From VBOC01 sp035635475 (lineage in GTDB: Bacteria > Bacteroidota > Ignavibacteria > UBA10030 > SZUA-254), in assembly GCA_035635475.1 (NCBI GenBank), contig DASQAZ010000105.1:1-28806 (forward strand): DNA of 28,806 nucleotides, given 5' to 3'. A program made the translations under genes and the position numbers. Every line of letters begins with the position of its first letter. Within the stretch, counting starts at the first letter, position 1. Below are positions 22,453 through 28,806 of this stretch, in pieces. A model generated the notes under the pieces. The model had not been told where the DNA came from. It saw nothing but the letters and a program-made list of their open reading frames with translations, and searched no databases.

Positions 22453-22478
22453 GACGGAAAGTAGCATGAAAAGGTTTA
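22453..22478 (-). promoter_or_regulatory. Predicted ECF-type autoregulated promoter
   Basis: On the minus strand, TAAACC (22478-22473) and CGTC (22456-22453) are separated by exactly 16 bases. This is the common AAC-type -35 / CGTC-type -10 layout of ECF promoters. It lies about 25 bases before the sigma factor GTG at 22427, after a short leader holding AAGGAG. The same stretch also fits a Bacteroidota-type promoter (TTG, 20 bases, TACTTTC), so overlap of two promoters is possible. Confidence 0.5.
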
Positions 22479-23058
22479 CAGAACAAGGCGCTAAAGACCG
22501 CAAACGCGCCCAAATTCGATTCAAACCGGTATCCGCGATGCGGGATGCGGGGGAACCGGACCGGTTGTGGCATGCGTCAAAGGAAAAGTTGATATTACCT
22601 TCGCAGAAGGTTACATTCATACCACACAAATCGACATAAATTGGTGGCGTCAGAGCCAGCAAACGAATACTGCGACCCGGTAGTCGATCAGAGGAAAACA
22701 CAGGTTTCATTACACATTTTCTTTCCCTTCTACCTAGCCATCCCGGCTCCCCGAATACCTGCCGAACGAATCGGACAACCATCGAAACGAGATTAGCATT
22801 CTAGCCCGGACCCCCGTTGGGTCGGATCGACCCCGCCCTGTACCGCAGAGCCCCGGCTCGGTCCCGCCTCGCGGGAAATGGCGGGACGAGCGGGACGGCG
22901 AGGACACTACTTGTCCGACCGGGAAATTTTCAAATTGCCGGCGCCGTGCTTAAACCTGGCAGGCCGGATAGAGTCGTAATACGGTCAGAAGCAAACGTCT
23001 TGCCCCGGCAGATACCGGGGAAAAGCTTGGTGGAAAAACTGGTTGAGGAGAACGAGAA
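22479..23058. other. Divergent intergenic region with GC-rich inverted repeats
   Basis: No convincing gene is found between the ECF promoter and the radical SAM gene. At 22861-22887 GTCCCGCC and GGCGGGAC form an 8-bp inverted repeat, and a smaller nested TCCCGC/GCGGGA hairpin overlaps it. At 23003-23020 CCCCGG and CCGGGG form another hairpin about 40 bases before the radical SAM ATG. These may be structured leader RNA or terminator-like elements. The open frames seen here (minus 22417-22782, plus 22817-23062) do not look like proteins. Confidence 0.5.
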
Positions 23059-24687
23059 ATGAGCAGCAGAAGAAAATTGCGTATCGGGATCATCGACCTT
23101 GTCACCAAGGGACCGACGCGGGCTCTTTTCGCGCGCGTCATGAACGCGAATCTTGCCAGCATCATGCCGCAGGTCGTGGGAGTATGGTGCGAAGAACTGG
23201 GGCACGAAGTAACATTTGTATGCTATACCGGTTTTGAGAATTTGGTCGATGAACTGCCGGAGCGAGTCGACCTTCTCTTCATCTGCGCTTTTACAGAATC
23301 CGCGCTCACCGCATACGCGATCAGTCATCTCTTCCGTTCCCGGGGTGCTGTCACGGTCCTCGGCGGCCCTCACGCCCGCTGCTACCCCCAGGATGCAATG
23401 CGATACTTCGACTACGTGGCCGGGTTCACGGACAAGGCGGTGGTCCACGATATCGTGCAAGACTGTTCGCAGTATCGACCGATGGGTAGGCACGTTGGCG
23501 CCGCCAGTCAGCCTGCGTCGCTCCCCGGCGTCCGCGAACGGTGGAAATTCATTGAACCGACGCTCCGAAAAGCGCTCTTCATGAAAATGGTCCCTATGCT
23601 CGGCAGCCTGGGGTGTCCCTATACCTGCAGCTTTTGCATCGATTCGACCGTGGCCTACCAACCGCTCGATTTCGAAGTAATGAAAGATGACCTCTCCTTT
23701 CTACTCGAAAAATACAAACACCCGCTCGTGGGCTGGCACGATCCGAATTTCGGGGTGCGATTCGACGACTACCTGGATGCAATCGAGGAGGCGGTGCCCC
23801 CGGGCAGAATCGATTTCATCGCCGAAAGCAGCCTGTCGCTGCTCTCGGAGCCGCACGTGAAACGCCTAAGGCGCAACGGGTTTAAAGCGCTCCTTCCCGG
23901 GATTGAGTCGTGGTACGATCTCGGCGATAAGTCGAAAACGGGCAGATTGACCGGCATGGGCAAGGTCACCCAGGTCTCCGAACAGGTCAATATGATCCTG
24001 AGGTACATTCCCTATGTTCAGACGAACTTCGTCCTCGGACTCGACGTCGACGAAGGCCGGGAGCCGTTCGAGCTCACGAAAAAATTTGTGGATCTTACGC
24101 CCGGGGCGTTTCCGGGCTATTCCCTGCTTTCGGCATTCGGGCAGGCAGCGCCGCTCAATCTCGAATACCAGCGCGCCAATCGGGTTCTCCCGTTTCCATT
24201 CCATTTCCTCGACAACAACCACGCCATGAACGTGAAACCGAAGAACTACGCATGGAGAGAGTTTTATTCGAACGTGATTGACCTGGGGAAGCATACCTTC
24301 TCGTGGCGCGCGATTGTTAATCGCCTGCTTGCGACGGACGCGTTTATCCCCCGATGGATGAACGTGGTGAGGGCGGTGTCGTCCGAAGGTTTCGGCCGGA
24401 TCAAATATAACACCGAGGTGCGTCGCCGGCTTGACAGCGAGCCGGGATTCCGGAGTTATTTTGAACAGGAAACAAACGAGCTGCCCGACTTCTATGAAGC
24501 GCAGGTCAGGAGGGATCTCGGGCCGCTGTGGCACTCGCTGCCCCCGGGGGCGGTGTGCCACGATCCGAATGCGTATCTCAAGTCGGTGACCGATGGGGAA
24601 GGAGCGAAGCCGCCTGTTCCCACAAACGGAGACCGAACCCTCGTTGCCGCAACCAAGGAGCGGGTTTCCGGGATGCCTGGAAAGTAA
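23059..24687 (+). CDS. Radical SAM enzyme with B12-binding-like N-terminal domain
   Basis: This 542-residue protein has an N-terminal Rossmann-like region (about 7-150) that resembles the cobalamin-binding domain of class B radical SAM enzymes, including the typical VLGGPHARCYPQDAMRYFDY. The usual DxHxxG cobalamin ligand is not obvious. The radical SAM core starts with Cys186-x3-Cys190-x2-Cys193 (GCPYTCSFC), which binds the 4Fe-4S cluster. Later parts (DFIAESSLSLLSE, FKALLPGIESWY, VQTNFVLGLD) fit the TIM-barrel strands of the family. Such enzymes cleave S-adenosylmethionine and carry out methylations or rearrangements; the substrate cannot be assigned. GAGGAG lies before ATG 23059. The gene is divergent from the ECF operon and has no obvious pathway neighbours. 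Confidence 0.9.
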   Translation: MSSRRKLRIGIIDLVTKGPTRALFARVMNANLASIMPQVVGVWCEELGHEVTFVCYTGFENLVDELPERVDLLFICAFTESALTAYAISHLFRSRGAVTVLGGPHARCYPQDAMRYFDYVAGFTDKAVVHDIVQDCSQYRPMGRHVGAASQPASLPGVRERWKFIEPTLRKALFMKMVPMLGSLGCPYTCSFCIDSTVAYQPLDFEVMKDDLSFLLEKYKHPLVGWHDPNFGVRFDDYLDAIEEAVPPGRIDFIAESSLSLLSEPHVKRLRRNGFKALLPGIESWYDLGDKSKTGRLTGMGKVTQVSEQVNMILRYIPYVQTNFVLGLDVDEGREPFELTKKFVDLTPGAFPGYSLLSAFGQAAPLNLEYQRANRVLPFPFHFLDNNHAMNVKPKNYAWREFYSNVIDLGKHTFSWRAIVNRLLATDAFIPRWMNVVRAVSSEGFGRIKYNTEVRRRLDSEPGFRSYFEQETNELPDFYEAQVRRDLGPLWHSLPPGAVCHDPNAYLKSVTDGEGAKPPVPTNGDRTLVAATKERVSGMPGK

Positions 24688-24753
24688 TCCGGCAGGCCGG
24701 CGGGGATCCGCTCGACCTTCAGAGGTGAAGACCTCAAAATCGATCCATCTATT

Positions 24754-24759
24754 AGGAGG
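24754..24759 (+). promoter_or_regulatory. Strong ribosome binding site of the VOC gene
   Basis: AGGAGG sits eight bases before ATG 24768. It is the best Shine-Dalgarno match noted in the window and fixes the start of the VOC-family gene. It suggests efficient translation independent of the radical SAM gene upstream. Confidence 0.7.
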
Positions 24760-24767
24760 ACACAATC

Positions 24768-25211
24768 ATGCCAGTCAAACCAATTCCGGAGGGATATCAT
24801 ACCATTACTCCCTACCTCGTTGTCCAGGGGGCAGGCGCATTGCTCGATTTCGTGAAAAAAGCGTTCGACGCAAGAGAGGTCGAGCGGATGGCCTCCCCTG
24901 ATGGCACGATCATGCACGCCGAGGTGACAATCGGCGACTCCCGCCTCATGATCTCCGATGCCCGCGGTGAGAGTAAACCGAAAACGGGCATGCTTTACCT
25001 TTACGTGAAGGATGCCGATGCCACCTACAGGAGAGCAATCCAGGCCGGGGCGTCGTCAGTGATGGAGCCTGCCGATCAGTTCTACGGAGACCGGAACGCC
25101 GGGGTCCGGGATGCGCATGGCAACGAATGGTGGATGGCCACGCACAAGGAGGATGTCCCTCTCGAGGAGATGAAGAAACGCGCAGAGGCTCGCGCGAAGA
25201 GTCAGTCCTGA
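24768..25211 (+). CDS. VOC-superfamily (PhnB/glyoxalase-like) protein
   Basis: This 147-residue protein is of the PhnB-like VOC type. It begins with YHTITPYLVVQGAGALLDFV, has the paired beta-alpha-beta-beta-beta modules with EVTIGDSRLMISDA and LYLYVKDADATYRRAIQAGA, and ends with the DRNAGVRDAHGNEWWMAT block. The C-terminal tail (about 128-147) is a charged helix. Members bind a metal or act as small-molecule binding proteins; PhnB-type proteins are often of unknown substrate. No signal peptide is present, so it is cytoplasmic. It lies 80 bases after the radical SAM gene and may be transcribed with it, but a functional link is not evident. Confidence 0.9.
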   Translation: MPVKPIPEGYHTITPYLVVQGAGALLDFVKKAFDAREVERMASPDGTIMHAEVTIGDSRLMISDARGESKPKTGMLYLYVKDADATYRRAIQAGASSVMEPADQFYGDRNAGVRDAHGNEWWMATHKEDVPLEEMKKRAEARAKSQS

Positions 25212-25286
25212 TAACAATCCCCGGTCATTCCAACTAAGCGGTCCCCCGGGCGCCTCGACCGGGCAATTTCTCATGTGGAAGAATCG

Positions 25287-27401
25287 ATGAAAAGAATAAG
25301 AATCTTTTTCTTTGCTCTGTTTTGTTCGGCCGCCTCCCTGTGGGCGCAGCCGCTTGAATATCCAAAGGCCCAAAAGCTCGACCACGTCGATTCGTATTTC
25401 GGCACACCGGTCGCGGATCCCTATCGATGGATGGAGAGCGACACTTCGAAGAGCGTCGCCGCGTGGGTTGAAGCCGAGAACAAAGTCACGTTCGGGTATC
25501 TCGGAAAAATCCCGTTCCGTGAGCACATCAAGGAACGGCTCACGAAGATCTGGAACTATCCGAAGTACACTGCCCCCTTTCGCGAGGGAGAGAATTACTA
25601 CTTTTACAAGAATGACGGCCTTCAGAACCAGAGTGTCCTCTATATCCGGCACGGTCTCGAAGCGGCCCCCGAAATCCTTCTCGATCCCAACAATCTCTCT
25701 GCCGACGGAACCGTAGCCCTGGGCGGCCTCGGATTCTCGAAAGACGGAAAGTACCTGGCGTACGGCATCTCGCGCAGCGGTTCGGACTGGCGGGAGATCT
25801 ACGTGATCGAGGTCGGGTCGAAAACACAACTGCCCGACAAGATCAAGTGGGCAAAATTTACGGGCATTTCGTGGTTTCGCAACGGTTTCTTCTACAGCCG
25901 GTACGACGCGCCGGCCGACACGACCAAGGCATTGACGGCGAAGAACGAATACCAGAAAGTATATTATCACGAGGTAGGCAGCGAGCAGAGTAGCGACAGG
26001 CTGGTGTACGAGGATCAGGCCCATCCTTTGCGGACGTTCGGCCTATCGGTAACCGAGGACGAGCGCTACGGCGTCCTCATGATCGATCAGGGCGGTTCGA
26101 CGGGGAATGCCGTCTACTTCCGCCAAATGAGCGGGGGAGACACAAGCTTTCGGCCGGTCATCGAGACATTCGACGATAATTTTTCCCTGGTCGGAGTCAT
26201 CGATCGCGGGATTGTCCTGCGGACGGATCGCAAGGCGCCGAACGGCAGGGTGATACTCGTCGATCCCTCCGCGCCGGGAGAGCGCGACTGGAAGGATGTC
26301 TTACCGGAACAAAAAGATGCACTCATGAGTGCCTCCCTGGTCGGGGGCAAGCTCGTCGCGACCTACATGAAAGATGTAAGCCACCATGTCTATGTTTACG
26401 ACACCGGAGGACGGGTTGAGAACGAAATTACGTTGCCGGCCCTTGGCGCGGTGACTGGGTTCTCGGGCAAAAAGGACGATCAGATCGTATTTTACAGCGC
26501 AACATCATTTACCTTTCCCCCGACCATCTATCAGTATGATTTTCGCACGAAGGAGTCGAAGCTCTACCAGAAGCCGAAGATCGATTTTGATCCGGACTCG
26601 TACGAAACCAGGCAGGTATTCTATAAAAGCAAAGACGGCACCCGGATACCGATGTTCATCGTCCACAAGAAGGGGCTTGTTCTCGACGGAAAAAATCCGG
26701 CTCTTCTCTATGGGTACGGAGGTTTTAATATCAACCTGACGCCTCAATTCAGTGCATCGCGGCTTCTCTGGCTCGAATCCGGCGGCGTATTTGCACAGGC
26801 AAACCTGCGGGGCGGGGGCGAGTACGGCGAGGAATGGCACCGGGGCGGAATGGGACTCAATAAGCAGCACGTCTTCGACGACTTCATCGCTGCGGCCGAG
26901 TATCTGATCGCGGGAAAATACACATCGCCCCAGTCGCTTGCGATCCAGGGCGCATCAAATGGGGGGTTGCTGATCGGGGCTGTCATCAACCAACGCCCCG
27001 ATCTCTTCCGGGTCGCACTGCCCGCAGTCGGAGTCATGGATATGCTTCGATTCCAGAAGTTTACGATCGGTTGGGCGTGGGTCCCGGACTACGGTTCGAG
27101 CGACGATTCGGTGAACTTTCGAAATCTGTATTCGTTTTCGCCTCTGCACAATATCCATGAAGGGGTTCGGTACCCGGCTGTGCTCGTATCGACGGCCGAC
27201 CATGACGACCGGGTCGTGCCGGCGCACTCATTCAAATACATCGCCACTCTGCAGGAGAAGTATCACGGGAATAACCCGGTCCTGATCCGGATCGAGACGA
27301 AGGCAGGCCACGGCGGAGGGAAACCTACTTCGAAGATTATCGAGGAGACGGCAGACATCTACGCTTTCACTTTCTATAATATGGGTCTCACGCCGCGATA
27401 G
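25287..27401 (+). CDS. Exported prolyl oligopeptidase (S9A)
   Basis: This 704-residue enzyme has a Sec signal (about 5-20, RIFFFALFCSAASLWAQ), so it acts in the periplasm or outside. After the N-terminal PREP entry (YPKAQKLDHVDSYFGTPVAD then PYRWME) comes a seven-bladed propeller region (about 90-430). The alpha/beta-hydrolase domain carries catalytic Ser557 (GASNGG), the aspartate of ADHDDRV (638-644) and His675 (KAGHGGGKP). The family cleaves short peptides after proline (EC 3.4.21.26). Length equals that of characterised members. I chose ATG 25287; the upstream GTG at 25275 would add four residues before the signal. The gene is probably an independent unit, 75 bases after the VOC gene. Confidence 0.95.
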   Translation: MKRIRIFFFALFCSAASLWAQPLEYPKAQKLDHVDSYFGTPVADPYRWMESDTSKSVAAWVEAENKVTFGYLGKIPFREHIKERLTKIWNYPKYTAPFREGENYYFYKNDGLQNQSVLYIRHGLEAAPEILLDPNNLSADGTVALGGLGFSKDGKYLAYGISRSGSDWREIYVIEVGSKTQLPDKIKWAKFTGISWFRNGFFYSRYDAPADTTKALTAKNEYQKVYYHEVGSEQSSDRLVYEDQAHPLRTFGLSVTEDERYGVLMIDQGGSTGNAVYFRQMSGGDTSFRPVIETFDDNFSLVGVIDRGIVLRTDRKAPNGRVILVDPSAPGERDWKDVLPEQKDALMSASLVGGKLVATYMKDVSHHVYVYDTGGRVENEITLPALGAVTGFSGKKDDQIVFYSATSFTFPPTIYQYDFRTKESKLYQKPKIDFDPDSYETRQVFYKSKDGTRIPMFIVHKKGLVLDGKNPALLYGYGGFNINLTPQFSASRLLWLESGGVFAQANLRGGGEYGEEWHRGGMGLNKQHVFDDFIAAAEYLIAGKYTSPQSLAIQGASNGGLLIGAVINQRPDLFRVALPAVGVMDMLRFQKFTIGWAWVPDYGSSDDSVNFRNLYSFSPLHNIHEGVRYPAVLVSTADHDDRVVPAHSFKYIATLQEKYHGNNPVLIRIETKAGHGGGKPTSKIIEETADIYAFTFYNMGLTPR

Positions 27402-27517
27402 CCGCCGTTTAAGTCAATTTTCGCGCACTCTCCAAAGTAACGTTCCCGTTTTACTCCTTTCTGGCCCCGGTGATGACCCTGCGGACCATGTAACATTCAC
27501 CTCCCCCTCGGTCGCTG

Positions 27518-27548
27518 TTGACTTTTCAGAAAAATCTCCCAATATTAT
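27518..27548 (+). promoter_or_regulatory. Possible promoter of the caspase-like lipoprotein gene
   Basis: TTGACT (27518-27523) and TATTAT (27543-27548) are 19 bases apart in the 236-bp gap after the prolyl oligopeptidase gene, about 90 bases before ATG 27638. The boxes are near consensus but the spacing is two bases longer than optimal. Confidence 0.35.
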
Positions 27549-27637
27549 CTCAGCGTTGCATTGGGAGGAAATCAGCTGAGGTGCACGGCTGCTCTCCGGC
27601 GGCCGGCAGCATTCCTTAGGGAGAGAGGAGATTTACC

Positions 27638-28806
27638 ATGTCCATCCAGCCCCGCAGTACGTTTTCCAGTCTTGTCGGTGCCTCGCGCATCCTACTCCTC
27701 GTACCTGTATTGCTCTTGTATGGGGGATGCAAAAAATCCGAGGGTCCAACCTCGCCCGGCCCGCCCGTGCCGATCGGGAAACCTATCTCCGACAGCCTCC
27801 GTACGGCGGTAATCGGATTGGTTCAACAGAAATTCGCGTCCCTCGCGTGGCTGAATCTCCCGGCCGACAATCAGCAGATGGCGCAGTTCCTCAAGAGTCT
27901 GCCGGCTTTCGAAGATGCGGGCGTTCTTGGAGGAAATGCCTGGGGCAGATTTGTCGACGGACGCCTCCTGCTCGTTGTTCACAACCGTCCGGTGGGAGAT
28001 TCGTTACTCGGCTTTGAGAAATCGCCGATCCGCCGGATAGTGCAGGATCAGGACCTTCCCTCCTCGCGGCAAGCCCGCGTGCTAAATGCCATGGGCTCAC
28101 ATTTCGTCAACCCCACTGGCGCTCTCAACGCCCTCCTCTCGGGTAACGGCTATCAAATTGTCGGAGGGACCGGATCGGTTGATTCGCTGAAGAGCGTCCA
28201 GGGAGACGGAGTTTTTTATATAAGCGCTCACGGCGGAGAGGGTCTCCTGAGCGACAGCTCGCACGACTTCGGTGTATGGACATCAACGAGGGCAGACAGC
28301 ATTGGCGAAAAGAAGTACAGGACCGAACTCGACAGCAAGGAACTCTGCTACTTGACGGAAGATGTGGATGACACCCTCTACGGCGCAAATCCGACCGTCG
28401 AGACGCATTATGCGATCACCCGGCGATTTGTGATCGCCTACATGGCCTTCGGCAAGAACTGCCTGATTTACATTGACGCGTGCCGCAGTGCCAATCAGGG
28501 GTTCCGCGATGCGTGTTTGGCCGCCTCCGAAGGAGAGACGGGCGTGTACGTCGGCTGGACCGACTATGTCGGCGACCAGGAGGCATACCGGGCAGCCCGG
28601 TTTGTCTTCGACCGGCTTCTGGGTGCAAACGCCAGCTTTACCAACAACAGTCCCCCGAAGGAAATTCCTCCCCAGCGCCCATTCGACTATAAACAGGTGT
28701 GGGCGGACATGGACAATAGGGGATTCGACCGCTATCAGGACCGGAATAATATGGGGAATCTCGCATACCTCACGTATTACACGAAAAATTCCACATTTTC
28801 ACTGCT
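27638..28806 (+). CDS. Lipoprotein with caspase-like (clan CD) peptidase signature, 3' end missing
   Basis: The frame runs open to the end of the window; 389 complete codons are visible. A lipoprotein signal (RILLLVPVLLLYGGC) ends in lipobox YGGC. The main domain has the two landmarks of caspase-fold (clan CD) peptidases. The first is a hydrophobic strand ending in His-Gly (VFYISAHGGEG, His198). The second is a hydrophobic strand ending in Asp-Ala-Cys (CLIYIDACRSANQG, Cys282). The 84-residue distance is acceptable for this fold. The domain could be an active cysteine peptidase or an inactive relative. The start ATG 27638 has AGAGGAG seven bases upstream. The C-terminal part (WTDYVGDQEAYRAARFVFDR) also fits the typical end of CHAT/metacaspase-like domains. 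Confidence 0.75.
   Translation, partial: MSIQPRSTFSSLVGASRILLLVPVLLLYGGCKKSEGPTSPGPPVPIGKPISDSLRTAVIGLVQQKFASLAWLNLPADNQQMAQFLKSLPAFEDAGVLGGNAWGRFVDGRLLLVVHNRPVGDSLLGFEKSPIRRIVQDQDLPSSRQARVLNAMGSHFVNPTGALNALLSGNGYQIVGGTGSVDSLKSVQGDGVFYISAHGGEGLLSDSSHDFGVWTSTRADSIGEKKYRTELDSKELCYLTEDVDDTLYGANPTVETHYAITRRFVIAYMAFGKNCLIYIDACRSANQGFRDACLAASEGETGVYVGWTDYVGDQEAYRAARFVFDRLLGANASFTNNSPPKEIPPQRPFDYKQVWADMDNRGFDRYQDRNNMGNLAYLTYYTKNSTFSL

Noticed and set aside
22417..22782. 121-residue minus-strand frame upstream of the sigma factor
   Set aside because: It runs through the predicted ECF promoter and ribosome site and overlaps the sigma gene start; no domain-like features.
22817..23062. 81-residue plus-strand frame before the radical SAM gene
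   Set aside because: It covers GC-rich hairpins, ends inside the start of the radical SAM gene, lacks a good ribosome site and shows no hydrophobic core or motif.
23866..24765. 299-residue open frame on the minus strand
   Set aside because: It is antisense to the radical SAM gene and rich in Arg, Pro and His; no protein-like pattern.
25056..26024. 322-residue open frame on the minus strand
   Set aside because: It is antisense to the VOC and prolyl oligopeptidase genes, both with clear catalytic or family motifs. No recognisable domain.

Overview
The window looks like chromosomal DNA from a Bacteroidota/Ignavibacteriota-type bacterium (FCB group), probably from a metagenome assembly. The main evidence is a 1532-residue subtilisin-like protease that ends in a classic type IX secretion (T9SS) C-terminal sorting domain beginning YPNPFNPTT. 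Many Sec signal peptides and lipoboxes fit this placement. Most of the window is GC-rich, but the protease gene and its upstream flank are visibly more AT-rich. No tRNA, rRNA, CRISPR array, transposase or complete insertion sequence was seen.

Layout. (1) 2-775 (+): 3' part of a sugar-type ABC substrate-binding protein, facing across a terminator hairpin the minus-strand T9SS protease (959-5557). (2) 5558-6294: AT-richer gap with the protease promoter, inverted repeats, a doubtful small membrane-protein ORF and three 18-bp tandem repeats. (3) 6295-9404 (-): an OmpR-type response regulator and a ComP-like membrane histidine kinase, overlapping by 4 bp. (4) 9487-11655 (-): a GMC oxidoreductase and its small partner of the gluconate 2-dehydrogenase subunit 3 type. 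(5) 11800-18030 (+): a small exported protein, then six tightly packed genes: lipoprotein, half-size TolC-like protein, unknown 175-aa helical protein, a fusion of a YdjM-type membrane hydrolase to a membrane-fusion-protein-like C-terminus, a RadA paralogue lacking the Lon-like domain, and an AAA ATPase with a membrane tail. A bidirectional terminator follows. (6) 18217-22427 (-): ECF sigma factor, zinc-finger anti-sigma factor and two exported HEAT-repeat proteins in one operon, with an ECF-type promoter that suggests autoregulation. (7) 23059-27401 (+): radical SAM protein, VOC-family protein and exported prolyl oligopeptidase. (8) 27638-end (+): 5' part of a lipoprotein with a caspase-like (clan CD) His/Cys signature.

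Most interesting is the 12360-18030 operon. It joins parts of an envelope-spanning conduit (TolC-like protein, periplasmic adaptor-like domain, lipoprotein) to two cytoplasmic P-loop ATPases, one of them a DNA-repair/recombination paralogue. There is no ABC, RND or MFS pump, no relaxase and no type IV secretion gene. I do not recognise this combination as a described system. Its function is unknown; nucleic-acid transport or handling at the membrane, or defence, are only hypotheses. Second in interest are the ECF/HEAT operon and the caspase-like lipoprotein.
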